A DNA stretch of 64,000 nt from the NCBI RefSeq assembly GCF_019175285.1, contig NC_056523.1:185256180-185320179 (forward strand), written 5' to 3'. How positions within the stretch are numbered: the first letter of the stretch is position 1; each line of letters starts with the position of its first letter. Shown here in pieces: positions 34,801 to 41,519 of the stretch. Source of the DNA: Sceloporus undulatus (Eukaryota > Chordata > Lepidosauria > Squamata > Phrynosomatidae). The notes beneath the pieces are model-generated. The model had not been told where the DNA came from and searched no databases. It saw nothing but the letters and a program-made list of their open reading frames with translations. Both the position numbers and the translations under genes were made by a program.

Positions 34801-35793
34801 CATAGCTCTTGATAGATCTCCTCTATCTCCATGGATGTCGCTGGACTTAACTTTTAAAGCCAAATGAGGCAGACCAGCAATGCATCTTGTGGAGTGATGG
34901 TTCAACTTTGAGGGCTTTTAAAAGAGGATTTGACTAAAACAACCTATGAATGGGTCCTAATCAAGATATTATCTTGAGGAGCTACAAAATGGCCCATGGG
35001 AGGAATTTTGCCCACCCCTGATGTGGGATGAAAAGATGCTGGGCTAGAATGGGGCCTCTGGTCAGACAAAGCAGGTCTCTTCTCATGTTCCCATGTATAT
35101 GACCATGCATTCCATAAACTTCATTGTATGGCAGGCGAAACACTTCTATTTTGTCTTCCCCAATCTGCAGATGATTAATGGCACTGGCAGGTCTAGTATT
35201 TTGAAAAGGCCAGAAAAATCATTCCGCATATAATTCATAATTTTATAAACTTTTCTCATGTCCTTTGTTCCCATCCCCATACACTGGTGCCTCGGGATAC
35301 GAAATGATCAGGTTATGAAATTTCCGGGATACGAAAAAGTTGGATTGGCAAAAACTGTTTCGGGTTACGAAATATTTTTCGGGTTACGAAATTCATTTCG
35401 GCGCGAAATTCAAATGCTGCAAAGTGCAGCTATAGGCTTTCCAGTGCTAACGGAAAGCCTTTTCGGGTTACGAAATTTTCGGGTTACGAAAGGAATGGCG
35501 GAACGAATTAATTTCGTAACCCGAGGCACCAGTGTATTTTCTGTTATTGGAGAATCCAACAAGACACTGGTTTGGAGAAGGTGGGGGATTTTTTTTTTTT
35601 TACAGTGTAGGAGGCAGCTTCTGTCTGATGATTCCTTCTTTGCTTCTTCCAGGTTTTAGCATCAATTGAGTCACTGCAGCACTCCTTGCCCAAGATTGAG
35701 CGCAGTGCCTCGGAGCCCGCGCTCCACCGGGTGGCCTATGATGAAGAAATGACCTTCTTTGGCCTGCCGTCAGCCCTACAGCTTCGCAGCTAA
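20113..35793 (+). CDS. ARAF: A-Raf serine/threonine kinase (15 coding exons)
   Basis: Cytosolic kinase that binds RAS-GTP and phosphorylates MEK1/2. Exons: 20113-20337, 21041-21147, 22017-22119, 23674-23828, 23942-24046, 26021-26171, 26397-26424, 29320-29474, 29767-29972, 30110-30286, 32608-32654, 32975-33093, 33268-33399, 33880-34014, 35653-35793, all GT..AG, total 1986 nt (661 aa plus stop). RAS-binding domain about residues 61-133, C1 zinc finger 143-189, 14-3-3 site RSTSTP (Ser263), N-region SSYY (352-355), glycine loop GTGSFG, Lys389, HRD (480-482), DFG (500-502), APE (527-529), C-terminal 14-3-3 site RSASEP (Ser635). Motifs such as [19 protein letters not shown]-type [17 protein letters not shown] and the SYN1 neighbour favour ARAF over RAF1 or BRAF. 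Human ARAF is 606 aa; starting at Met56 gives exactly 606. Confidence 0.95.
20776..20996. repeat. palindromic fold-back element, family A (well preserved)
   Basis: The ends are 'gggtgcatctaaactgtaga' and 'ctgcagtgtaggtgcaccc', inverted copies, flanked by 'tgg' on both sides, a possible 3-bp duplication. It lies in ARAF intron 2. Confidence 0.65.
21041..21147 (+). CDS. ARAF: ARAF exon 3 (RAS-binding domain)
   Basis: Encodes [20 protein letters not shown] and [11 protein letters not shown]. The KALKVRG segment contains the arginine equivalent to RAF1 Arg89, the key RAS contact. The donor is GTGAGT at 21148; the exon ends in phase 2. Confidence 0.93.
21154..22016. other. ARAF intron 3, nothing recognised
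   Basis: Between donor and acceptor no repeat family or exon could be recognised. Confidence 0.4.
22017..22119 (+). CDS. ARAF: ARAF exon 4 (end of RAS-binding domain)
   Basis: Encodes the region [20 protein letters not shown] then [12 protein letters not shown]. The last phrase is ARAF-like (DVPLTMHNF in mammals; LTTHNF in RAF1). The donor is GTGAGT at 22120. Confidence 0.93.
22625..22845 (+). mobile_element. tRNA-derived SINE (Sauria type)
   Basis: 'agcctggtgtaatggtgtga' (A-box region), a decayed B box near 22675, 'gaaggcaatgacaaactccc' and 'ttcttaggatagccacaagt' in family order. It lies in ARAF intron 4. Confidence 0.65.
23335..23540. repeat. palindromic fold-back element, family A
   Basis: 'cagcactatgattctagttt' and 'gaatgaaagagctataactg' are the paired ends. 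The right end abuts a (TTTG)n run at about 23540-23560. Confidence 0.55.
23674..23828 (+). CDS. ARAF: ARAF exon 5 (C1 cysteine-rich domain)
   Basis: Encodes the atypical C1 zinc-binding domain, with Cys/His ligands in [20 protein letters not shown] and VPTVC. It contacts membrane lipid and RAS. The donor is GTGAGT at 23829. Confidence 0.95.
23942..24046 (+). CDS. ARAF: ARAF exon 6 (linker)
   Basis: A short exon after a 113-bp intron. It encodes a low-conservation linker ([16 protein letters not shown]...MTPQPV) between the C1 domain and the 14-3-3 site. The frame and the GTAAGT donor support it. Confidence 0.85.
24242..24482 (+). mobile_element. tRNA-derived SINE inside BovB
   Basis: Near full length: 'attggcttgagcattgaact', B box 'gcagggtttgattcccagct', body, and tail 'acttgaaggtacatagcaac' with an ACA run. 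It interrupts the BovB sequence at 'gagatgtgatgg'. Confidence 0.8.
24649..24883. mobile_element. Harbinger-like long-hairpin MITE, copy 1
   Basis: A 235-bp near-perfect palindrome: the left end 'ggcctgttacagacaggcc' mirrors the right end 'ggcctgtctgtaacaggcc'. The trinucleotide AAT flanks both sides (24646-24648 and 24884-24886). A 3-bp duplication and these ends suggest PIF/Harbinger. The arms stay highly similar over more than 100 bp. A second copy lies at 36733-36965. Confidence 0.8.
25690..25910 (+). mobile_element. tRNA-derived SINE 3' end
   Basis: The body and tail phrases 'accatgataggtttcacctt', 'gccatgagtcagaaatgact' and 'tgaaggcatacaacaac' are present; the head is not recognisable. 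Confidence 0.6.
26021..26171 (+). CDS. ARAF: ARAF exon 7 (inhibitory 14-3-3 site)
   Basis: Encodes [20 protein letters not shown]. The RSTSTP motif is the conserved inhibitory 14-3-3 docking site (RAF1 Ser259, ARAF Ser214). The upstream SFPNLCGDG part is unlike mammals. The donor is GTGAGG. Confidence 0.95.
26397..26424 (+). CDS. ARAF: ARAF exon 8 (28-nt micro-exon)
   Basis: Encodes IISRSHNAE plus one base. RAF genes have a 28-nt exon at this position. The frame joins exons 7 and 9 exactly, and the donor is GTGAGT. Confidence 0.85.
26729..27606. mobile_element. hAT-type DNA transposon, non-autonomous, 878 bp
   Basis: The ends 'cagtggttcccaaac' and 'ctttgggaattgctg' are inverted copies of the hAT-Charlie type. 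Eight bases on each side read gagtaggc and gagtagat, six identical, as expected of an aged 8-bp duplication. The interior carries two direct copies of a 96-bp unit (phrases 'ggaagaccttctg', 'gctgcttgg', 'tggagtagtta') and more diverged or inverted versions up to 27310. Open frames across it carry no transposase motif. It lies in ARAF intron 8. Confidence 0.75.
28500..28635. mobile_element. hAT-like palindromic MITE, family B
   Basis: 'cagtggttcccagcctttgg' and 'aaagttgacaaccactg' are the inverted ends. The inner arms 'atcccagaagccttagcc' and 'gtcaggaattatgggagctg' are paired. Confidence 0.65.
28640..29319. other. ARAF intron 8, nothing recognised
   Basis: No exon or named repeat is recognised between the MITE and exon 9. 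Confidence 0.4.
29320..29474 (+). CDS. ARAF: ARAF exon 9 (Ser/Pro-rich hinge)
   Basis: A Pro/Ser-rich hinge with [20 protein letters not shown], comparable to mammalian GRKSPHSKSPAEQRERK. It holds several SP sites typical of ERK feedback targets. The donor is GTGAGT. Confidence 0.92.
29767..29972 (+). CDS. ARAF: ARAF exon 10 (N-region and glycine-rich loop)
   Basis: Encodes the negative-charge regulatory region [11 protein letters not shown], the loop [11 protein letters not shown], the catalytic lysine in DVAIKILKV and helix [10 protein letters not shown]. The N-region reads SSYY, as in RAF1, and not SGYY as in mammalian ARAF. Confidence 0.95.
30110..30286 (+). CDS. ARAF: ARAF exon 11 (kinase hinge)
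   Basis: Encodes [20 protein letters not shown], the gatekeeper/hinge [16 protein letters not shown] and VARQTAQGM. The donor is GTGAGT at 30287. Confidence 0.95.
30365..30590 (-). mobile_element. tRNA-derived SINE (Sauria type)
   Basis: On the minus strand: 'gaccagggtttgaatcccta' (B box), the body and the tail 'ttgaagacacacaacaa'. It lies in ARAF intron 11. Confidence 0.7.
30835..30995 (-). mobile_element. CR1-like LINE 3' end
   Basis: 'ttagaccaaaggcttatctg', 'gttgcttctggaatgccc' and 'aggacatgagaacaatagca' are the reverse complement of the 3' region seen in plus orientation near 52.4 kb and again at 38.1 kb. Confidence 0.5.
31010..31225 (+). mobile_element. tRNA-derived SINE (Sauria type)
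   Basis: 'ctctggagaccatggttcac', 'cactctctcagcctcagagg', 'taggtttgtcttaggatcac' and 'gtgaagacacacagcaac' follow in family order. Confidence 0.65.
31430..31740. repeat. family A fold-back split by a hAT-like MITE
   Basis: The left part ends 'agctggagagctctagtg' and the right part resumes 'tgtcttaccaaactaaaatt'. The gap is exactly the family B element at 31530-31664. Confidence 0.6.
31530..31664. mobile_element. hAT-like palindromic MITE, family B (nested)
   Basis: The ends 'cagtggttcccaaactttgg' and 'aaagtttgggaaacactg' are inverted copies. The inner arms 'cttcatctcccagaagcc' and 'ctctgggaagtgaagtcc' pair. It is the cleanest family B copy. Confidence 0.75.
31764..31804. repeat. (GT)n microsatellite
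   Basis: About 18-20 uninterrupted GT units in ARAF intron 11. Confidence 0.95.
31905..32105 (+). mobile_element. tRNA-derived SINE, third type
   Basis: 'gagatatctgggttcaggtc' resembles a B box. A body 'tcacaaagtggggattataa' and 'gccactttaagacagggtat' follow, unlike the Sauria family. Confidence 0.45.
32608..32654 (+). CDS. ARAF: ARAF exon 12 (catalytic loop)
   Basis: A 47-nt exon encoding [15 protein letters not shown] with the catalytic HRD aspartate. The 47-nt size matches this exon in other RAF genes. The donor GTATCC is weak beyond the invariant GT. Confidence 0.93.
32975..33093 (+). CDS. ARAF: ARAF exon 13 (DFG, activation segment)
   Basis: Encodes [20 protein letters not shown], with the DFG metal-binding motif, then [20 protein letters not shown]. 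The Thr and Ser of the activation loop are present. Confidence 0.95.
33268..33399 (+). CDS. ARAF: ARAF exon 14 (APE, C-lobe)
   Basis: Begins [20 protein letters not shown]. The APE motif is canonical, where mammalian ARAF reads AAE. It ends SHINNRDQ, which matches RAF1 more than mammalian ARAF (SHIGCRDQ). Confidence 0.95.
33456..33483. repeat. (GTAT)n microsatellite
   Basis: Six to seven 'gtat' units immediately left of a Tigger-like element in ARAF intron 14. Confidence 0.85.
33484..33669. mobile_element. Tigger/MER2-like MITE, complete
   Basis: 'tacagtgggtccttggtatc', 'catggataccaaaatctgtg', 'aaggcttgctttttagaatt', 'agctgtagatggttgaatcc' and the end 'ttggagggctgactgta' follow the MER2/Tigger pattern, with TA borders. 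It contains a T run. Confidence 0.8.
33705..33795 (+). mobile_element. BovB/RTE LINE fragment
   Basis: 'gaacagatcaagcctgaact', 'ccctggaagccaggatgact' and 'aaattgaggctgtcgtgctt' match the BovB C-terminal coding region seen at 41.1 kb. Confidence 0.6.
33880..34014 (+). CDS. ARAF: ARAF exon 15 (C-lobe)
   Basis: Encodes [20 protein letters not shown] and [33 protein letters not shown] is ARAF-like (RAF1 has [15 protein letters not shown]). Confidence 0.95.
35010..35105 (+). mobile_element. CR1-like LINE 3' fragment
   Basis: 'gctgggctagaatggggcct' and 'agcaggtctcttctcatgtt' are the 3'-end phrases of a CR1-like element. They recur in decayed form near 52.4 kb. Confidence 0.45.
35280..35536. mobile_element. 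Tigger-like CpG-rich fold-back in last ARAF intron
   Basis: The ends 'tacactggtgcctcgggata' and 'taacccgaggcaccagtgta' are near-perfect inverted repeats with TA borders. 'cgggttacgaaat' recurs four times. It stops about 115 bp before the final exon. Confidence 0.8.
35653..35793 (+). CDS. ARAF: ARAF exon 16 (C-terminus)
   Basis: Encodes [26 protein letters not shown] and then a tail [20 protein letters not shown] before TAA. The RSASEP 14-3-3 site is intact. The last 20 residues do not match the mammalian ARAF tail (TQADELPACLLSAARLVP). Confidence 0.93.
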   Translation, partial: VLASIESLQHSLPKIERSASEPALHRVAYDEEMTFFGLPSALQLRS

Positions 35794-36230
35794 CACAATG
35801 CTTTTGGAGCTACAACCAGATGCCCCCTTTTAGGGAGAGACAGGCCATCATCCCCTCCTTGTTACCCTTCCTGCAGAGGGCAGCAGAGGAATCCCTCTTA
35901 AGAGGGCAGCAATGGGGCACAGCCACTTGTTGACTCCTCCTCCCCCCACTTCTCTGCATATGGAGGGACTCTTTGGCTTTGCAGGGAGGCTCCCATGTGA
36001 CTCGCTATCCCAAACATGCAGAGTCAGGAGGTGTTCCCCAAGCCAAGAAGACAAGGTTAAGTCCCTACTGCAAGGTGACTTCTGTTCCATCTTCCCCAGG
36101 TGATTTTTTTTTTAAAGCTCTCATCCTGCTTCAGTTTTTTTGGAGGGACAGGAACAGGAAAGAGTGGAAAGTTCAATAGAAGAGAAAGAATGAGGTGTAA
36201 AAACAATAAAAAGGAAAAATAACCAAACTT
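35794..36230 (+). other. ARAF: ARAF 3' UTR
   Basis: About 430 nt from the TAA to just past the AATAAA. It contains no repeat family. Open frames here are chance. Confidence 0.7.
36205..36210 (+). terminator. ARAF: ARAF polyadenylation signal AATAAA
   Basis: The first AATAAA after the ARAF stop, 412 nt downstream. The cleavage site is expected within about 10-30 nt. Confidence 0.7.
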
Positions 36231-36415
36231 GTTTTTGGATTTGATATTCATGTCGACTAGACAAAGATTGATGAGGAACATGTGATTCTTGAGATGTGTT
36301 TGGGCTGCAACTCCCATCAGTCCTAGCTGACAGAATCGATGGTGAGAGATGATGGGAGTTGCAGACCAATAACTTGATGAAGGCAAGCGGCCCGTCCCTT
36401 CACTTATTAGTGAAG

Positions 36416-36639
36416 TACAGTCACCCCTCCTTTTTTACAGGAGATTGTTCTGGAACCCACCCACCCCACCCCTCGCAAAAATGAAAAAATGTGTATATTC
36501 AAGCCCTATTGGCTCGAATGGAGGTGCACTCTTGCAGGGGCATGCAGGTGCACGTCCCATTTTAACTTCCTCTGTTCACCCCCCACAGATAATCGAGGGG
36601 CGTGGATACCAAGTCCATGAAAACAGAGGGAGAACTGTA
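36416..36639. mobile_element. Tigger-like MITE
   Basis: 'tacagtcacccctcctttt' and 'acagagggagaactgta' are the inverted ends with TA borders. The interior 'ctattggctcgaatggagg' is specific to this subfamily. Confidence 0.65.
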
Positions 36640-36732
36640 GAAAATGTGTAGGAAATGGAACAGCAGAAGGTTAAATCCTGTGCCATCTTTGTACCTATTT
36701 CTTCATGTATTCTCCTCCCTCTCTGAGTCACT

Positions 36733-36965
36733 GGCCTGTTACAGACTGCCAAAATAAAGCTGCTTCGGGTCTCTTTGGAGGTATGCTGTTTAAATGATGC
36801 ATGCATCCTAAGAATCCGGAAGTTGCACCAAAGCTGCACTCCAGCGCTTAGGAATGGAGTGTGGCTTTGGTGCGACCTCCGGACTCTTAGGACCCATGCA
36901 TCATTTAAATAGCATACCTCCAAAGAGACCTGAAGCAGCTTTATTTTGGCAATCTGTAACAAGCC
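36733..36965. mobile_element. Harbinger-like long-hairpin MITE, copy 2
   Basis: A 233-bp palindrome very close to copy 1 at 24649. It starts 'ggcctgttacagactgcc' and ends 'ggcaatctgtaacaagcc', with ACT on both sides (36730-36732 and 36966-36968). An open frame of 128 codons across it has no protein meaning. Confidence 0.8.
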
Positions 36966-36969
36966 ACTG

Positions 36970-38080
36970 TGTTCATATCCAAATCACACTGCAGAGACAT
37001 TGCTGATGAGTCTTCACTCAGATAGCTTCCAGAAAATTCCAGTTGGTATTACATAAATGTTTCTAGACCTCAGGAATTCTTAAGGTTCCAGAATATTAAG
37101 GCAAGTGATGGTTTGGTTTTGTAACAGTCAGAAGAACAGACCTTCTTTGCTCCCTTGCATCATTCCCGAGAGTTCCAGCTCTCTCCCTTTTGTGTGCAGA
37201 GGTCATTTTTCACCTCCACACACACATAGACACACACACTCCAGGTTGCACAAGCATGCTTAGCACAAGAAGAAGTGTGACAACATTTCTGGTTCCATTT
37301 CCAGTTAAGTTTTGGTCAATTGGGGGGGGGGGGTAGATTTTGAGGTATGTCAGGGAGGAAAACTGTTATGTCTTGTGGTGGCTTTGACCCATTTTCAGCT
37401 TGTTTGGTGGGGGAAAAAATGCCAAAATTTTGTTCTTCATTATGGACATTTGGGGACGAGACTCCTGTTGCCCCTGTAAGAGGTAATGTAGCCCTTGCCA
37501 TTGTTTCACAGGCTTGTTCACTGGTGACATTTGGTGGTTTCTAGACATTTGGTGCGTTCAAAATGGCCACCAGGAACACTTTTCCCTATGGGAGCATTGC
37601 CATTTCAGAACCTTAGAGGTTGATCCTACAAACAAGGCTGTCTGTGGTGACAGATTTGTAGTTTTGTTGAAGCAAATATCCCCGACCCACATCCCTCTGG
37701 AAGTTGTTGGTTTACAATTCGATCGTTCCTACCTGTTGTCCATGTTGGCAGACAGAAGCTATGTCTGCCAGCCTCTACAGAAGCGGTTTTCAATCTGGCT
37801 GCAGACTGAGGTAATAAAATGGCAGGCAGGTGGTCCTCCTGACACGACTGCAGCTCCCAGCATTACTCAGCTTTGGCTGAGTTGGATGTTGTAGTCTAAA
37901 AGTATCTGGATGGCCAGTCTTCCCTCCTCTGTGCTAAAAGGCTTGAGTTGAAGCAGAATGAAGCACTATCATGAGTGAGCTGTAACAATGGGACCAGTGA
38001 ATCGTGAAAGCAGGGGGAATGAATGATGTTACTTGACAGTTTCTAGGTGGGAGGGAGTGCTTGCAAGAGTTAATCTTTTA
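36970..38080. other. intergenic, little recognised
   Basis: A poly-G run (about 37321-37332) and a fold-back phrase 'ctgcagctcccagcattact' near 37850 are all that stand out. No exon is seen. Confidence 0.4.
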
Positions 38081-38084
38081 GGTG

Positions 38085-39080
38085 GTGAATGCAGGAGTTT
38101 TGCTGGATCAGACCAAAGGCCAGTTTGGTCCAGAAATCTGTTCCTTCTGGACCAGTTGCTTCTGGGAAACCCACCAGCAGAACATGAGCATAACAGCATC
38201 CTCTTGTTTGTATTTCCCAACAACTAGTATGGAGAGCTAAAGTGGCATAGTGGTTTGAGGGCCAGACTATTACTCTGGAGACCAGGATTCGAATCCCCAC
38301 TCAGACATGTAAACCCACTCGGCAAGTCACACTCTCAACCTCAGGAAGGCAATGGCCTTCCTGAACAAATCTTGCCAAGAAAACCCTATGATAGACCTGT
38401 CTAAGGGTTGCAATAAGTTAGAAATTACTTGAAGGCACACAACAACAGTATCAAGTATTGTACTAGAGGCAGTTGTAGCAAGAGGCATATCTGTTCTGAA
38501 TTTGTCTAACCCCCTTTTAAAAGTTCAAGGGATATTCACATCTTGTGAAAGTGAATTATTTAATTTCACAACATGACTATGAACAAGTACTTCCTTCTGT
38601 CTGCCCCACTATTCCGCTTCTGGTCTAATACTTTTCAGAAGAACTTGCTTATCAACTTTCTTCAAAATGACATTTCTTTTTCTGTACCTCAGTCAACCTT
38701 CCTTTGTTTTCCCGTTTAAAGTAAATAGCCCCAACTGTTGTAATTTTTCCTTGAAGTGCGGGGGGGGGGGGGGGGTATTCCAAGCCTCCAGTTATTTTGG
38801 CTGCCCTTTTCTGCACCCTTTCTAGCTCTGCAATAATATTTTTGTGATGTGGCAGCCAGAACACTGGATTTTGAGTGTACTGCGTCATATATTTTTATAA
38901 ATGCATAACAATAGGGCCTCTTTTTCTTTTTCTTTAATTTCTTTCTTTCTCTTATCACTTTCCTAATCCCTCCTTATCATAGAATCTGTCATTTTCACAG
39001 AAGCCATTCATTGGGTTAACATTTTTTACAAACTAATCTGCTATGATCCCAGGTGGAGCCCTTTTCTGGTGAGTGCCAAT
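38085..39080 (-). mobile_element. CR1-like LINE 3' part split by a SINE
   Basis: On the minus strand, around 38830-38790, the translation gives AELERVQKRAAKI, a phrase found at the C-terminus of CR1-type proteins. The 3' end is the 'gaccaaaggccagtttggtc' block at 38108-38127. A SINE lies between at 38225-38450. A G run (38760-38775) and decay make the borders approximate. Confidence 0.5.
38225..38450 (+). mobile_element. tRNA-derived SINE (Sauria type), near full length
   Basis: 'gtggcatagtggtttgaggg' (A box), 'accaggattcgaatccccac' (B box), the body, and the tail 'acttgaaggcacacaacaac'. It is the best-preserved head of the family in the window. Confidence 0.8.
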
Positions 39081-39434
39081 TCAGACCCAGTCACTGTATG
39101 TGTCAGTTTAGGATTTGTAGCCCAGCATAACTTTATCATTGCTTGTGTTGAATGAACTTTGCTGTGTGGATACTGTTTTCTCCAGTTTAGAGAGATTGCT
39201 TTAGAACTTTGCCACCCCTTTGCCCTTTAACCCACCCAAAATAATTTGGCATCATCCACTGGGATGGCCTTTCTGCCCACTAATCCAGAAGATACAGTTA
39301 AAAACAAATGGTCCCCTTAGAACAGTGCTACTCAAAGTGGTAGTCTACGAGCTATTGGCTGTTGTGAGTCCATGGCAAGTTTCCAGGAAAGAAAGAAACA
39401 GTTGTAGTGAATGGGTACAGATAGTATATTAGTT

Positions 39435-39995
39435 GATTGTGGTTCTTAATACTGTTTTTCTGTGCTTTCAAGTTAACTTCATCTTATGACAACCCTACAA
39501 AAGAGAGACCTCAAGGACCACAGTCAATGGTACTGCTCAGGTCCTACAAACTCAGAGCCATGGTTTCCTCAATTGAATCTATTATTATTATTATTATTAT
39601 ATCCACTTATAACATGGTTTCCCTCTTTTCCTGCTGTCTGCCACTTTACCAAGCATTTCATCTTTCCTAATGAGTCACACTGCCTCATAAGTCCAAAAAG
39701 TATGACAGTCTCAGTTTAGTTGTATTCACGCCTAGTGAGAGTTTAGGCTTGACTTGCTATTAGACGTATTTATTTGTCTTTTTAGCAGTCTCTGGTACTG
39801 CAGAACTCTCCTCCAGCACCACATTTCAAATGATTTTCTTCCTGGCTGCTTTCTCTGCTGCCCAGTTTTCACAAACATACTTAGAAATGCTGGTATATTG
39901 AGCAAAAACATTCTCCGAGTACCTCGTAGCAGATAGCTTAAGAAATGCTGTGCTGGTGGTGCTTTCCTCAACCTCCCCATTGATCTGGTTCCTCA
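39435..39995 (-). mobile_element. BovB/RTE LINE fragment
   Basis: On the minus strand near 39840-39790 the translation includes SFEMWCWRRVLQYQ, the conserved BovB C-terminal phrase. The 3' end carries 'gttaacttgaaagcacag'. An (ATT)n tract sits at 39583-39600. Confidence 0.7.
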
Positions 39996-40629
39996 GCTGA
40001 TCATGTCCCTTCACTGTAAGAGCTGTTTATTCCTCCTCTCTGCTCTTTAGGCAGGTGCCAGCAGGGATATCCTCGTAAATTTTGAAGTGCAGGAATTCAC
40101 CCTCAACAGCAAGGGGGATTTTAAAAACGTAGATAGTAATGTTGAGCAATGCCAAAAAAACCCTTCCAGCTCTAGCTATTTTCATATCTGAATTACCCAT
40201 TCCAGTCCAAGCCATTGCAAAATGCTTTGTATTATTACAGCATTAGCTCACAACGATACATTGTGGCTGGGAAAATCCCTCCTCCATCCCTCATAACTAC
40301 TGTGTGCCTTTGCAGCGTAACCAAGAGGTACAAGAAAAAAAGGGGGTGGCAGCACATGGACTGAATCCTACTGCTTAATCTCAGATGTTGAAGACATATT
40401 GAATCTATTCTTTCATTGTGAGTCAATATGTAGGGTAAGTCCCACTGATGTCTACTCTAACCATAGGATTCAGGCTGGCATGGTCATGGTCCCTGCTAAT
40501 CAGAAAGTCATGGTGCTCCTCTTTTCCTGTTCCATGACTGAGAAGTTTACTCTGGAGATTTTGGAGAAGGTTTTTTGATACTCTTAAGTACCACGAGGCC
40601 TCAACCCTGTGGGTGACTTATACGGAGGC

Positions 40630-40850
40630 TGATTCACACTACAGTTACAGCGCTATGATGCCACTTTAACTGCCATGACAACATTCTGGGGAATTCTGGG
40701 ATTTGCAGTTGAGGAAGGGACCTTTAGAACAGAGATTTCCTTTGGTGCAGCTGATCAGGTGACAAACCCCAGGATTCTAGAATATCACAGGATGCAACCA
40801 CAGCAGTGAAAGTGGAATCATGGTATAATTAAATAACGTGAATAGTCCGG
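40630..40850. repeat. palindromic fold-back element, family A
   Basis: 'attcacactacagttacagc' pairs with 'aattaaataacgtgaat'. The inner pair is 'ttctgggatttgcagtt' and 'acaaaccccaggattcta'. Confidence 0.6.
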
Positions 40851-41515
40851 AAATAAGAAAGATTAGAAATGGGAAGGGCAGCTATGAAGGAACTAGACAA
40901 GCTACTAAAGAGTAAAGGCGTACAGCTGAGCGCTAAAATCAGAATCATCTAAACCATAGTATTCCCCATCATCATGTACAGATAGAGCTGGACAGTGAAA
41001 AAAGCAGGCATGATGAAAATCAATTCGTTTGAGATGTGATGGAGAAGAGTGCTGAGGATACTGTGGATGGCCAAAAAGACAAATGAGTCCTTGAATACAT
41101 CAAGCCAGAACTCTCCCTGGAAGCCATGACGAAACATGAGAAGGCATGACTCAGTAGAAAAGATGATAATGCTATGAAAGATAGAATGTAGTAGAAAGAG
41201 GAAAACTGCACACCAGATGGCTAGATTCAATTAAGGAAATCATGTATTTTATATGTATTATCCTACTAGAGAGGCCCCTTCCCCACCACCACTCCCTTTG
41301 TGTCGTGTCTTTTTAGATTGTAAGCCTGAGGGCAGGGAACCGTCCAATTAAAAAGATTGTATGTACAGCGCTTTATAAATAAAGGTTAATAATAATAATA
41401 ATAATAATAATGGGCATGAATCTACAAGACTTGAGCAGAGCAACGGTGAATAGGTGCGCTTGGTGATGTTTCATCCACAGGATTGCCATGAGTCAGGGTC
41501 GAGAGAAGTTAACAA
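40851..41515 (+). mobile_element. BovB/RTE LINE 3' end with L2 tail inserted
   Basis: Plus-strand BovB text from 'agaaatgggaagggcagcta' to 'gattcaattaaggaaatcat' (to about 41242), resuming 'gggcatgaatctacaagact' and ending 'agttaacaacaac' at about 41515. The gap holds an L2-like 3' end. The coding frame is decayed. Confidence 0.7.
41243..41411 (+). mobile_element. L2-like LINE 3' end with (AAT)n tail
   Basis: 'tttttagattgtaagcctga', 'gggcagggaaccgtccaatt', 'gtacagcgctttataaataa' and about eight AAT/ATA units. It is inserted in BovB. Confidence 0.65.
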
Positions 41516-41519
41516 CAAC

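Noticed and set aside
20105-35793. RAF1 or BRAF as the identity of the kinase
   Set aside because: RAF1-like SSYY and SHINNRDQ were considered, but most diagnostic segments ([27 protein letters not shown]) and the SYN1 neighbour fit ARAF.
36576-36962. 128-codon minus-strand frame
   Set aside because: It runs across a palindromic MITE and a Tigger-like element; no protein meaning.
38225-38450. tRNA genes suggested by A- and B-box-like text
   Set aside because: The boxes belong to SINE heads; no cloverleaf could be completed, and body and tail are SINE-like.
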